Below are positions 50,073 through 59,591 of a DNA stretch of 64,000 nt, in pieces (positions within the stretch are counted from its first letter, which is position 1; every line of letters starts with the position of its first letter). A program made the translations under genes and the position numbers. The notes under the pieces are model-generated. The model did no database searches and was not told the DNA's origin. It was given only the letters and a program-made list of their open reading frames with translations. Origin of the DNA: Pseudotabrizicola formosa (lineage in GTDB: Bacteria > Pseudomonadota > Alphaproteobacteria > Rhodobacterales > Rhodobacteraceae); assembly GCF_002900965.1 (NCBI RefSeq), contig NZ_PJOM01000003.1:372001-436000 (forward strand), given 5' to 3'.

Positions 50073-52412
50073 CTATTCGCCGTAAGGCACCCAGACGGTT
50101 TTCACCGCAGTTGCGTGGCGCAGGAAGGCGCGGCCTTCGGCGTCGGGCGCAAACCAGTTGCGCGCGCGGGCATGATTGACCCAGGTGCGTTTCAGATTGG
50201 TTGCCGAGTCCGCCTCGATGATCTGCGAGACATCGGTGGAGGAAAAGCTCCAGACCGCGTCGATATCCATGTGACCGGCCAGCGGCTTTGCCAGTTCGGC
50301 ATGCGGGCCGGTGACGATGTTGACCACGCCTGCGGGCAGATCAGAGGTTTCCAGCACCTGATAGAGATCTGTCGCCGACAGCGGGAAGGGCTGGGACGGC
50401 ACCAGGACGCAGGTGTTGCCCATCGCAATCGCCGGGGCCATGACCGAGATCAGCCCCAGAAGCGGGGCATCATCGGGGCACAGCGCGCCGATCACGCCGC
50501 AGGGTTCGTTCATCGCCAAAGCGACACCGCGGATCGGCACGGATTTCACCGCGCCATCGAACTTGTCGGCCCAGGCGGCATAGCTGAACAGGCGGGCAAT
50601 GGCGGCCTCGACCTCTGCCGTGCCGGAACTGCCGGTTTGGGCCTTGAGGCGGGCGGCAAATTCTTCGGCACGGGCCGACAGGTTTTCGGCGATGTAGAAC
50701 AGGATCTGCGCGCGGCTATGGGCGGTGGCGCGGCCCCAGCCTTTGGCGGCCTGCGCCGCCTCTACCGCATTGCGGATATCCTTGCGGTTGCCGATGCCGA
50801 CATGGCCCAGCAGCGCCCCTTTCGGGCCATAGACCGGCTGCGAATAACCGCCGTCGGGCCGGGCCTGTTTGCCGCCGATAAACAGCTTTGCGGTGCGGTC
50901 GAGGGTATCGACCGTGGCCGATTTCGGAGCGGGCAGCGGGGCGACGGGTTTGAGCGCCGCCGCCTTGCCGCTTGGCCGCAGGTAGGCGAGCAGGCCTTCC
51001 CAGCCGCCTTCGCGCCCGAAGCCGCTTTCGCGCACGCCGCCAAACCCGGCGGCGGCGTCGAACATGTTGGTGCCGTTGACCCAGACCACCCCGGCGCGCA
51101 GCTTGGGGGCGATGTCCAGCGCAAGGTTCACATTCTCGGTCCAGACGGTGGCGGCCAGGCCGTAGCGGGTGTTGTTGGCAAGCTCCACCGCTTCGGCGGG
51201 GGTGCGGAAGGTCATGCTGACCAGAACCGGGCCGAAGATTTCCTCTTGCATCAGGGGCGATGCGGCAGAAAGGCCGGTGATCAGCGTTGGCGGGTAGAAG
51301 CAGCCCGAGGGCAGGGGGGTGTCGGCGGTGTATTTGTCGCCATCCGACGCATCGACCATGCGGGTGATGCTGGCCAGTTGCACCGGATCGACCACGGCAC
51401 CCACGTCAATGCATTTGTCCAGCGGGTCGCCGATGCGCAGCCCGTCCATCCGGCGTTTCAATTTTGCATGGAAGTGGTCGGCGACGCCTTCGTGAACCAG
51501 CAGACGGCTGCCCGCGCAGCAGACCTGCCCGCCGTTGAACCAGATCGCATCGACCAGCCCTTCGATGGCCGAGTCGATGTCGGCATCATCGAAGACGATG
51601 TAGGGGGATTTGCCGCCAAGCTCCAGGGTCAGGGCCTTGCCGGTTCCGGCCGTGGCGCGGCGGATGCCCTTGCCCACGGCGGTCGATCCGGTGAAGGCAA
51701 TCTTGTCGACGCCCGGATGGGCCACCAGCGCCGCTCCGGTGTCGCCGTCGCCGGTGACGATGTTGAGCACGCCGGGGGGCAGGCCCGCCTCGCGGCTGAT
51801 GTCGGCGAACAGCAGCGCGGTCAGCGGGGTGTACTCGGCGGGTTTCAGAACCACGGTATTGCCCGCTGCAAGCGCAGGGGCCACTTTCCACGCCAGCATC
51901 AGCAGCGGGAAGTTCCACGGGATCACCGCGCCGCAAACGCCCAAAGGCTCCATCCCCGGCAGCTCGGTCGGGGCGAGTTGTGCCAGGCCTGCGTGGTAAT
52001 AGAAGTGCCGCGCCACCAAGGGCAGGTCGATATCGCGGGATTCGCGGATCGGCTTGCCATTGTCCATGGTTTCCAGCACCGCCAGCAGGCGGGCGTGTTT
52101 CTGTACCAGACGGGCCAGCGCATAAAGGTATTGCGCGCGTTTATGCGCCGGAAGCCGCGCCCATTTGGGCTGCGCCCGGCGGGCTGCGGCGACGGCGGCA
52201 TCCACCGAGGTCTCAGACCCCTGGCTGACCTGCGCCAGCACCTTGCCGGTGGCGGGATTGGTGCTGTCAAACAGCGCTTGGGGGGCTGTGAAGCTGCCGT
52301 TGATGAAATGGCCAAAGCGGTGATCGTGCCGCGCCAGCCAGTCCAGCGCTTCGGCATTGGATTCGGGGGCAGGGCCATAGGACATGGTGTCGAAGATTTC
52401 TTTGATTGTCAT
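50073..52412 (-). CDS. Tandem-domain aldehyde dehydrogenase (ALDH16-like)
   Basis: The 779-residue protein has a complete first aldehyde dehydrogenase domain (residues about 30-480) with IPWNFP, FTGSTAVGKG, the Glu in LELGGKSP and the catalytic Cys in FNGGQVCCAGSR. A second ALDH-like domain (510-779) has lost the Cys and Glu motifs and is truncated. This is the layout of the ALDH16 family, one member of which, from the related genus Loktanella, has been studied structurally. The second domain probably shapes the dimer. It lies 4 bp downstream of deoC, so it may oxidise acetaldehyde released by DeoC. Confidence 0.92.
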   Translation of the reverse strand: MTIKEIFDTMSYGPAPESNAEALDWLARHDHRFGHFINGSFTAPQALFDSTNPATGKVLAQVSQGSETSVDAAVAAARRAQPKWARLPAHKRAQYLYALARLVQKHARLLAVLETMDNGKPIRESRDIDLPLVARHFYYHAGLAQLAPTELPGMEPLGVCGAVIPWNFPLLMLAWKVAPALAAGNTVVLKPAEYTPLTALLFADISREAGLPPGVLNIVTGDGDTGAALVAHPGVDKIAFTGSTAVGKGIRRATAGTGKALTLELGGKSPYIVFDDADIDSAIEGLVDAIWFNGGQVCCAGSRLLVHEGVADHFHAKLKRRMDGLRIGDPLDKCIDVGAVVDPVQLASITRMVDASDGDKYTADTPLPSGCFYPPTLITGLSAASPLMQEEIFGPVLVSMTFRTPAEAVELANNTRYGLAATVWTENVNLALDIAPKLRAGVVWVNGTNMFDAAAGFGGVRESGFGREGGWEGLLAYLRPSGKAAALKPVAPLPAPKSATVDTLDRTAKLFIGGKQARPDGGYSQPVYGPKGALLGHVGIGNRKDIRNAVEAAQAAKGWGRATAHSRAQILFYIAENLSARAEEFAARLKAQTGSSGTAEVEAAIARLFSYAAWADKFDGAVKSVPIRGVALAMNEPCGVIGALCPDDAPLLGLISVMAPAIAMGNTCVLVPSQPFPLSATDLYQVLETSDLPAGVVNIVTGPHAELAKPLAGHMDIDAVWSFSSTDVSQIIEADSATNLKRTWVNHARARNWFAPDAEGRAFLRHATAVKTVWVPYGE

Positions 52413-52416
52413 GGCC

Positions 52417-53430
52417 TTATCCCATCGCGTGGCGGTTGGCGGCGGAGTAGTGGCCGGTCAGGTGGTGGTCGAGCTGGCGTTCGATATCGCCCAGCAGGCT
52501 GGAGGCCCCGAAACGGAACAGGTCGGGTTGCAGCCAGGGGTGGCCGAGCTCGTCCTTCATCAGTGCCAGATACAGAAGCGCATCCTTGGCCTTGGAGATG
52601 CCGCCCGCCGGTTTGTAGCCGACCTTGATGCCGGTGCGGTCCTGATAGTCGCGGATGGCGCGGATCATCGTCAGGCTGACCGGCAGGGTGGCGTTCACGC
52701 CTTCCTTGCCGGTCGAGGTCTTGATGAAATCGGCGCCCGCCATCATGCAGATCAGCGAGGCGCGTGCCACGTTGCGCAGGGTGCCAAGCTCGCCCGTCGC
52801 AAGGATGGCCTTCACATGGGCATCGCCGCAGGCGGCGCGCATCTCTGCCATTTCATCATACAGCGCCTGCCAGTTGCCGGTCAGCACATGGCGGCGCGAG
52901 ATGACGATGTCGATTTCACGCGCCCCGGCGGCGACGCTTTCGCGGATCTCCTGCACGCGCAGATGCCAGGGCGACAGGCCCGCCGGAAAGCCGGTGGAAA
53001 CGGCGGCGACGGGGATGGCGGTGCCTTCCAGCGCGCGCACTGCCGTTTCCACCATGTCGTGATAGACGCAGACTGCGCCGACGGTCAGCCCTTCCATCCC
53101 CAGGGCGTGCAGGGTTTCGGCGCGCACCGGGGCTCGCGCCTTGGCGCAGAGCCGTTGCACGCGGCCCGGGGTATCGTCGCCCGACAGGGTGGTGAGGTCG
53201 ATCAGGCTGATGGCCTTGAGCAGCCAGGCGGCCTGATGGTCTTTCTTGACCGATCGCCGGCCGCCCAGGCTGGCCGCGCGCCGTTCGATGGCCGAGGTAT
53301 TGGCCTGCACGCCGGCCACCCAATCCAGATCCAGCGCCATGCCGGGGTTGCGGTCATGGGGCGGATGATCGGGGGCCAGATGCACGAGCTGCGTGGCAGA
53401 GAGGGGCATGTCAGAGGAAGGCGCGGTCAC
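52417..53430 (-). CDS. deoC: Deoxyribose-phosphate aldolase
   Basis: DeoC splits deoxyribose-5-phosphate into acetaldehyde and glyceraldehyde-3-phosphate. The Schiff-base Lys is in ADFIKTSTGKEGVNATL and the proton-relay Lys in KVGYKPAGGISKAKDAL. The sequence resembles the longer class of DeoC. I use the GTG at 53430 with weak AAAGGG upstream; a TTG twenty codons earlier is less likely, and an ATG exists seven codons on. The neighbouring aldehyde dehydrogenase gene begins after only 4 bp, so acetaldehyde could be passed on. Confidence 0.92.
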   Translation of the reverse strand: MTAPSSDMPLSATQLVHLAPDHPPHDRNPGMALDLDWVAGVQANTSAIERRAASLGGRRSVKKDHQAAWLLKAISLIDLTTLSGDDTPGRVQRLCAKARAPVRAETLHALGMEGLTVGAVCVYHDMVETAVRALEGTAIPVAAVSTGFPAGLSPWHLRVQEIRESVAAGAREIDIVISRRHVLTGNWQALYDEMAEMRAACGDAHVKAILATGELGTLRNVARASLICMMAGADFIKTSTGKEGVNATLPVSLTMIRAIRDYQDRTGIKVGYKPAGGISKAKDALLYLALMKDELGHPWLQPDLFRFGASSLLGDIERQLDHHLTGHYSAANRHAMG

Positions 53431-53527
53431 GGCAGGCCCTTTGCTGCGAAAAATTTCGCGTAATGTGGCATGGGCGCTGCCACCGGACAAGCCTGACGCT
53501 GCGCGTATTTGACCCGTTGGTCAGAAA

Positions 53528-53926
53528 TCAGTCAGGCGCGCGGTCGCGGATCAGGGTTGGACTGACCGATTCCACCTCGGGGTCGAAGGTGGCCCAAGCG
53601 GTGCCGACGCCGCTGGGCGGCAGGTCTTCCGGCTTGACGGCAAGATGCAGCTGCGCCTTTGCGATGAAATTGGCCGTGATCGGCGCGGTCAGGAACAGGA
53701 ACAGCGTGATCATCAGCTCATGCCAGCTGAGCGTGCCTTCAAAGAACCAGAAATACAGCATCGACGAGATCAGCGCCGATCCGACGCCGATGGTGGTTGC
53801 CTTGGTGGGGGCGTGCAGGCGCTGCATCGTGGTGGGCAGTTTCAGCAGGCCAAAACTGCCGACGATGGCAAAAACACCGCCGATCACCAGCAGGGCTGCA
53901 AGGAAGTATTCGACAATCTGGTCCAT
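53528..53926 (-). CDS. phaG: Mrp/Pha cation:proton antiporter subunit G
   Basis: Subunit G is a small membrane protein of the multi-subunit Na+(K+)/H+ antiporter. The 132-residue product has three helices and the family pattern GLLKLPTTMQRLHAPTKATTIG. I use the ATG at 53926. It is the last gene of the phaAB-C-D-E-F-G operon, all on the minus strand, and starts 5 bp after phaF ends. The C-terminal tail beyond the last helix (about 30 residues) is hydrophilic. Confidence 0.93.
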   Translation of the reverse strand: MDQIVEYFLAALLVIGGVFAIVGSFGLLKLPTTMQRLHAPTKATTIGVGSALISSMLYFWFFEGTLSWHELMITLFLFLTAPITANFIAKAQLHLAVKPEDLPPSGVGTAWATFDPEVESVSPTLIRDRAPD

Positions 53927-53931
53927 ACCAC

Positions 53932-54204
53932 TCACTCGATGATGTCGCCGCGCAGGACGAATTTGCAATAGGCCACGGTGGAGACGAAGCCGGTCATGGC
54001 AAACAGCAAGGCCGCTTCGAAGTTCACGCCCGATCCGGTGCGCACCCCGTAAAGCACGATCAGGGCCAGCACATTGATGACCATCGTATCAAGCGCCAGA
54101 ATGCGGTCGGGCACGCCGGGGGCCCGGAACACGCGGTACAGGTTCATCGCCAGACCAAGGCCAAAGCAGAGGAAGGCAAAATCAAGGGCGTAATTCAGGA
54201 TCAT
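53932..54204 (-). CDS. phaF: Mrp/Pha cation:proton antiporter subunit F
   Basis: The 90-residue protein has three helices and MNLYRVFRAPGVPDRILALDTM, the MrpF/PhaF signature. It overlaps phaE by 4 bp (stop/start ATGA), which keeps subunit amounts balanced. Confidence 0.93.
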   Translation of the reverse strand: MILNYALDFAFLCFGLGLAMNLYRVFRAPGVPDRILALDTMVINVLALIVLYGVRTGSGVNFEAALLFAMTGFVSTVAYCKFVLRGDIIE

Positions 54205-54692
54205 TCGAATATCCTTTTCAGGCGGGCCTCGTAGCGGGTCTTGATGTCGTGGACGATGCTGTCAGGGTCCGGCGCATGCAGGGCGTGGATCAGCAGCACC
54301 CGGCCACAGGATGACATGTCAGAGGTGACGGTGCCCGGTGTCATGGTGATGGTGCCAGCCAGAATGGTGATCGCCTCGGGGGTTTTCAGGTCAATCGGCA
54401 CGGCGACCCAGCCGGAGCGGATGTTTTCATTGCGCATGAACAGCACGATCCGGGCAACCTCGATATTGGCTTTGACGATGTCCCACATCACCAGCAGGAC
54501 ATAGCCGGCAAAGGCCGGGATGTTGCGGAGCGGCGGGCGGTTCGGCCAATAGGGCGCGGTCAGCTTGGGGATGACGATGGCCAGGATAAGCGCCATCACC
54601 AGACTGCCGATCTTGAAGCCGTTGACCAGCAGCATCCAGGTTGCAAACAACAGGATCGACAGCAGCGGGTGGGGAAAGAGGCGGCGCAGCAT
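54201..54692 (-). CDS. phaE: Mrp/Pha cation:proton antiporter subunit E
   Basis: The 163-residue protein has two or three N-terminal helices and a soluble C-terminal part with TITMTPGTVTSDM, the PhaE/MrpE pattern. It starts 1 bp after phaD and overlaps phaF by 4 bp. Confidence 0.93.
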   Translation of the reverse strand: MLRRLFPHPLLSILLFATWMLLVNGFKIGSLVMALILAIVIPKLTAPYWPNRPPLRNIPAFAGYVLLVMWDIVKANIEVARIVLFMRNENIRSGWVAVPIDLKTPEAITILAGTITMTPGTVTSDMSSCGRVLLIHALHAPDPDSIVHDIKTRYEARLKRIFE

Positions 54693-54693
54693 C

Positions 54694-56208
54694 TTACTTC
54701 ACCTCGGGCAGTTGATTGGCGTTGATATAGGCGCTGGTGTCAAACAGGCCTGCGGAGGTTCCTTCGATCCAGTCGATGACGGGGCCAGCCAGCACCGTCA
54801 GCCCGACCAGACCGGCGAGCAGCAGACCGACGGCGACAAAGGCCAGCGCCTGCGCCGGATGGTGGGGCGCATCGCCTTCGGGGGCAGAGGCGTGGGCCTT
54901 CCAGAACAGGGTCGACCCGGCACGGGCAAAGCCTACGATCATGATCAGCGAGGTCACCAGAATGACCGACCAGATCAGGGCCGCAGAGTCGCGCAGCGCA
55001 TCAAGCACCAGAAGTTTGCCGATAAAGCCCGACAGCGGCGGCATGCCTGCGGTGGCGATGGCCGAGACCATGAACAGCGCCGAAATCAGCCCGGCCTGCG
55101 CAATCGGGGGCAGGGCGTCGCGCAAGGAGTCATGCGCGCGACGGTCCACCACCAGATCGACGATCAGGAACAGGGCGGCCCCGGCAAGGGTGGAGTGCAC
55201 GATGTAGTAGAGCGCGGCCGAAATGGAGGCCGGGGTAAAGGCCGAGATGGCGATGAAGGCGGTACCCATCGAGGCCACGGCGGCAAAGGCAGCCAGCCGC
55301 GACAGGGTGGTCGCCCCAAGGATGCCAAGTGCGCCGATGATCAGGGTCAGCAATGCTGCGGGCAGCATCAGATCGGCGATCAGCGTGCCGGTGATCGGAT
55401 GGGACGGCGGCAGCACCAGCACCCCGAAGCGGATCACCGAATAGGCCCCGATCTTGGTCATCACCGCGAACAGCGCCGCCACCGGGCCGGGGGCATTGGA
55501 ATAGGTGCCGGGCAGCCAGAACTGCAGCGGCACCAGCGCGCCCTTGATGGCGAAGACCATCATCAGCATCACGGCCGCCACGCGGAACAGGGCGGCGTCC
55601 CCTTCGGACAAGGCCGCTGCCTTGACCGCCAGATCGGCTATGTTCAGCGTGCCGGTGATCGAATAGATCGCCGCCAGCGCAAACAGGAACAGGGATGAGC
55701 CGACAAGGTTGAAGGCCACGTATTGGACGCCTGCGCGCAGCCGGTCCTTGCCGCCCGCGTGGATCATCAGACCGTAGGAGGCGATGAGCAACACCTCGAA
55801 GAACACGAACAGGTTGAAGGCATCGCCTGTCAGGAAGGCGCCGCAGATGCCCATCAGTTGAAACTGGAACAGGGCGTGGAAGTGGCGCCCGCGCGCATCC
55901 CAATTGGTGCCGATGGTGTAGAGCAGCACACAGACGGCCAGCACCGCCGTCAGCAGGACCATCATCGCCGACAGGCGGTCCAGCACCAGCACGATGCCAA
56001 AGGGGGCGGGCCAGTCGCCAAGGCGGTAAACCTCGGGGGCTTCCGTGCTGGCGGCGATCAGTAGGGCAAGGCTGACAGCAAGCAGGGCAAAGCTGGCCAC
56101 CAGCGAGAACACGCGCTGCAGCAGCAGGTCGTTGCGCATCAGCAGGACGATCAGCGCACCCATGATGGCCGGCAGCAAAACCGGCGCTGCGATCCAGTGA
56201 GACATCAT
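54694..56208 (-). CDS. phaD: Mrp/Pha cation:proton antiporter subunit D
   Basis: PhaD is a proton-translocating membrane subunit homologous to NuoL/M/N of complex I. The 504-residue protein has about 14 helices. The key Lys and Glu lie in GIVLVLDRL-like loops and NLFVFFEVLLIASYGLM; the central channel helix contains VFAIKGALVPLQFWLPGTYSNAPGPVAAL. It overlaps phaC by 4 bp (ATGA). Confidence 0.95.
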   Translation of the reverse strand: MMSHWIAAPVLLPAIMGALIVLLMRNDLLLQRVFSLVASFALLAVSLALLIAASTEAPEVYRLGDWPAPFGIVLVLDRLSAMMVLLTAVLAVCVLLYTIGTNWDARGRHFHALFQFQLMGICGAFLTGDAFNLFVFFEVLLIASYGLMIHAGGKDRLRAGVQYVAFNLVGSSLFLFALAAIYSITGTLNIADLAVKAAALSEGDAALFRVAAVMLMMVFAIKGALVPLQFWLPGTYSNAPGPVAALFAVMTKIGAYSVIRFGVLVLPPSHPITGTLIADLMLPAALLTLIIGALGILGATTLSRLAAFAAVASMGTAFIAISAFTPASISAALYYIVHSTLAGAALFLIVDLVVDRRAHDSLRDALPPIAQAGLISALFMVSAIATAGMPPLSGFIGKLLVLDALRDSAALIWSVILVTSLIMIVGFARAGSTLFWKAHASAPEGDAPHHPAQALAFVAVGLLLAGLVGLTVLAGPVIDWIEGTSAGLFDTSAYINANQLPEVK

Positions 56209-56558
56209 TTCTGGCCCCCATTGGCCGGGGTGTCGTCGTCGTTCATATCCACCTTGTCATGGCCAGCTTCCAGAAATGCGCCCAGTGCCATCATCACGAT
56301 GACGGCCGTCATGCCGAAGGAAATCACGATGGCAGTCAGCACCAGCGCCTGCGGCAGCGGATCGGCATAGCCCGGCGCGCCTTCGCCATAGATCGCGGGC
56401 ACGTTGGTGGCCAGACGGCCAGAGGTGAACAGGAAGACGTTGACCGCATAGGTCAGCAACGTCAAACCGACAATCACCGGAAACGTGCGCTGGCGCAGCA
56501 TCAGATAGACGCCGGCGGCGGTCATCATGCCGATTGCGGATGCGACAAGAGCCTCCAT
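56205..56558 (-). CDS. phaC: Mrp/Pha cation:proton antiporter subunit C
   Basis: PhaC is the NuoK-like subunit. The 117-residue protein has three helices, with GVYLMLRQRTFPVIVGLTLL and a Glu-poor second helix, plus ADPLPQALVLTAIVISFGMTA, the classical MrpC/PhaC signature. Its ATG overlaps the end of phaAB by one base. Confidence 0.94.
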   Translation of the reverse strand: MEALVASAIGMMTAAGVYLMLRQRTFPVIVGLTLLTYAVNVFLFTSGRLATNVPAIYGEGAPGYADPLPQALVLTAIVISFGMTAVIVMMALGAFLEAGHDKVDMNDDDTPANGGQK

Positions 56559-59422
56559 CAGCGGGCCTCCTCGGAATTCAGGGTCCGGCCTTCGGACGGG
56601 TCGATATCAAACGGCTGCGTGTTCACGGTTTCTCCGGCGCGCAGTCCGATCCGCGACAGCGAAGCCAGCGCCAGCATCACCGCGCCCAGAACCGTGAGGA
56701 ACACCCCGATGTCGAACAACAACGCCGTGGCCAGTTCGAATTCCTCAAGCGGCCAGATGGTGAAATAGCCGAAGGCCGAGGTGAGGAAGGGCAGTCCATT
56801 GAACCAGGCCCCGATGCCGGTGGCGGCCGCGATCAGCACGCCGCAGGCGATCAGCGCATGGTAATCCACCTTTTGCCGCGCCGCCGTCCAGGCAAAGCCC
56901 GACGCCATGTATTGCATGACCAGCGCGATGGCGACGATCAGACCGGCGATGAAGCCGCCGCCCGGTTCGTTATGCCCGCGCAGGAAGATGAAGAAACCGA
57001 CCATCAGCGCAATGGGCAGGATCACCCGGGTCGCCACCACCAGCATCATCGGATGCCGGTCGCCGGCGCGCCGCTGGTCGGGTTTCCAGGCCAGCAGGCG
57101 GTCATTGGCCGGCCCCGCACGCAACAGCGCCTCGGTCAGGGCAAAGATCACCAGCGCCGCGATTCCCAGAACGATGATTTCACCGAACGTGTCATAGCCC
57201 CGGAAATCGACCAGAATGACATTGACGATATTGGTGCCGCCGCCACCGGGCTTTGAATTGGTGATGTGGAAGTCGGAAATGGCCTGGAAGGCCGGGTCAC
57301 GCGTCATCAACGCATAGGCCAGTGCCGCGATGCCGACACCGGCGATCACCGCGATGGCACCATCCCATGTCCGGCGCAGCGGGGCGCTTTCGACCGGGGT
57401 CGCCTTGGGCAGGAAGTTCAGGGCCAGAAGCATCAGGATGATGGTCGCAACTTCGACCGAGATCTGGGTCAGCGCCAGGTCAGGGGCCGAGAAATAGGCG
57501 AAGCCGACCGAAACCATCAGACCGACGATCCCCACCAGAACCAGCGTCAGCAGCCGGTTGCGGTGGAAGATCACGATGGCCAGGGTTGCCAGCACCAGCG
57601 ACAGCCAGCCCAACGCCGGAACCGGGGGAACAGGCATCAGATCGCGGGTGCCGATGGCATGGGTGCCAGTGTCGAAGGCGTAATAACAGACCGCCGCAAT
57701 CGCCAGCGTGCCGATGGCAATATAGCGGGTCAGCGCGCCGTCATGCAGGCCATTGGCGATGCGGCCCGCCAGCGTGGCAAAGGGTTCCATCAACCCGTCA
57801 AAGATCCGCTTGGCCTCGGGCCGCGGCGTGGCGGTCCACAGCGCCATCAGGCGCGGGTGCAGGCCCAGTGCCATCAGACCGCCGCCGATCGCGGCCAGAG
57901 ACATCCAGAGGGCGGGGGCATAAAGCCCGTGCCAATGGGTGATCTTGACCGCAACCGGCGCGCCGGTCACGGCACTTGCCGCCGCGTTCACCAGCCAGGC
58001 AGCGGTGAGCATCGGGAACAGGCCGATCAGGATGACAAGGCAGGCCAAGAGGGCTGGGGCCGCCCAGAGGCCAAAGCCCGGATCATGCGGTTTTGCGGGG
58101 TAATCGCTGCGCACCGGGCCAAGGAAGGCATGGGCGATGAAGCGAAAGCTATAGGCCACCGAAAACAGCGCGCCGATGGTGGCGAGCACCCCGATCAGCC
58201 AGGGATTTGCCATCCATGCCGTATGAGCGGCTTCTTCCAGCATCAGTTCCTTGGACAAGAAGCCGTTCAGCGGCGGAATGCCCGCCATCGACAGCGACGC
58301 GATGGTCACGATGGTGAAGGTGATCGGCATCAGGGTGCGCAGGCCGCCAAGACGTTTGAGATCCCGGGTATGCGCCTCATGGTCGACAATGCCCGCCGAC
58401 ATGAAGAGCGCAGCCTTGAAGGTGGCGTGGTTGATGATGTGGAACACGGCCACCGTGGCCGCCTCGGCCGTGCCGAACCCCAGCAGCATGGTGATCAGGC
58501 CCAGATGCGACACGGTGGAAAACGCCAGCAACGCCTTGAGATCATCCTTGAACAGCGCGATCTTGGCCGCCATGACCATGGTGATCAGCCCGGTGGTTGC
58601 CACGATGTAGAACCATTCCGGCGTGCCCGACAGCACCGGCCACATGCGCGCCATCAGGAACAGCCCGGCTTTGACCATGGTTGCCGAATGCAGATAGGCC
58701 GAAACGGGCGTGGGCGCGGCCATCGCATGCGGCAGCCAGAAATGGAACGGGAACTGGGCCGATTTGGTAAAGCAGCCCAGCAGGATCAGGATCAGCGCCG
58801 GCAGATACCAGTCCGAGGCCTGAATCGCCTCTTTGTTCTGCAAAATGACCGACAGATCATAGCTGCCCGCAATATTGCCCAGAATGAGCATGCCCGCGAT
58901 CATCGCAAGCCCGCCGCCGCCGGTGACGGTCAGCGCCATCCGCGCGCCTTGCCGGCCTTCGGGCAGGTGTTTCCAATAGCCGATGAGCAGAAAGGACGAC
59001 AGCGAGGTCAGTTCCCAGAACACCAGCAAAAGCAGGATGTTGTCGGACAGGACGATGCCCACCATCGCGCCCTGGAACAGCATGAGGTAGGTGTAGAACT
59101 GCCCCATCGGATCGGATTTCGCGAGATAGAAGCGGGCGTAGAGGATGATCAGCAGGCCAATGCCGAGGATCAGCCCCGCGAAAAGCAGCCCCAGACCATC
59201 GAGAAAGAAATTGGCGTTCAGGCCCAGCGACGGGATCCATTCGATGCGGGTCTGCACCACCTCGCCGCGCAGGACGGCGGGGGCGTTCAGGCCCAGCATC
59301 AGCAGGGCAAGGGCGGTCACTGACCCTGTGACCAAGGCACAGGCATTCTTGCCTGCGCGGATCATCAGGCCGGGGAGAAGCGCACCCAGAAAAGGCAGCG
59401 CAGCAATCAGGGCGAGTGACAT
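56558..59422 (-). CDS. phaAB: Mrp/Pha cation:proton antiporter fused subunit A/B
   Basis: The 954-residue protein joins the NuoL-like MrpA (about residues 1-780, with LLLLVFWELTSLSSFLLIGYW and a proton-channel segment FPFHFWLPHAMAAPTPVSAYLHSATMVKAG split here for clarity as FPFHFWLPHAM and APTPVSAYLHSA) to MrpB (last ~170 residues, with FLRGHNEPGGGFIAGL). Such AB fusions mark the group 2 (Pha) systems of alphaproteobacteria. I take the ATG at 59422; a longer frame exists but adds 108 unrelated residues. It leads the six-gene operon phaAB-C-D-E-F-G. The antiporter supports pH and Na+/K+ homeostasis. Confidence 0.93.
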   Translation of the reverse strand: MSLALIAALPFLGALLPGLMIRAGKNACALVTGSVTALALLMLGLNAPAVLRGEVVQTRIEWIPSLGLNANFFLDGLGLLFAGLILGIGLLIILYARFYLAKSDPMGQFYTYLMLFQGAMVGIVLSDNILLLLVFWELTSLSSFLLIGYWKHLPEGRQGARMALTVTGGGGLAMIAGMLILGNIAGSYDLSVILQNKEAIQASDWYLPALILILLGCFTKSAQFPFHFWLPHAMAAPTPVSAYLHSATMVKAGLFLMARMWPVLSGTPEWFYIVATTGLITMVMAAKIALFKDDLKALLAFSTVSHLGLITMLLGFGTAEAATVAVFHIINHATFKAALFMSAGIVDHEAHTRDLKRLGGLRTLMPITFTIVTIASLSMAGIPPLNGFLSKELMLEEAAHTAWMANPWLIGVLATIGALFSVAYSFRFIAHAFLGPVRSDYPAKPHDPGFGLWAAPALLACLVILIGLFPMLTAAWLVNAAASAVTGAPVAVKITHWHGLYAPALWMSLAAIGGGLMALGLHPRLMALWTATPRPEAKRIFDGLMEPFATLAGRIANGLHDGALTRYIAIGTLAIAAVCYYAFDTGTHAIGTRDLMPVPPVPALGWLSLVLATLAIVIFHRNRLLTLVLVGIVGLMVSVGFAYFSAPDLALTQISVEVATIILMLLALNFLPKATPVESAPLRRTWDGAIAVIAGVGIAALAYALMTRDPAFQAISDFHITNSKPGGGGTNIVNVILVDFRGYDTFGEIIVLGIAALVIFALTEALLRAGPANDRLLAWKPDQRRAGDRHPMMLVVATRVILPIALMVGFFIFLRGHNEPGGGFIAGLIVAIALVMQYMASGFAWTAARQKVDYHALIACGVLIAAATGIGAWFNGLPFLTSAFGYFTIWPLEEFELATALLFDIGVFLTVLGAVMLALASLSRIGLRAGETVNTQPFDIDPSEGRTLNSEEAR

Positions 59423-59591
59423 AGAGCGGACGTTCCCTCGTCGTGGCGTGGCGTTTTTGCGTCTTTGGCGTCGCGGCGGGTTTTTGCCGATCAAAGACTT
59501 GGCGGCACCGTTTTCAAGACCTTTAGGGCCCATAACCGGTGACGGAAAGCATTTTCGGCACGCGAATCGCGCGCAAGCCCCAAAATTGCGG

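Noticed and set aside
50115-52628. 837-codon plus-strand frame opposite the aldehyde dehydrogenase
   Set aside because: It mirrors a confidently identified gene and has no motif of its own.
57266-59323. 685-codon plus-strand frame opposite phaAB
   Set aside because: It is antisense to a membrane protein with clear family motifs; the Gln/Arg/His-rich composition is artefactual.
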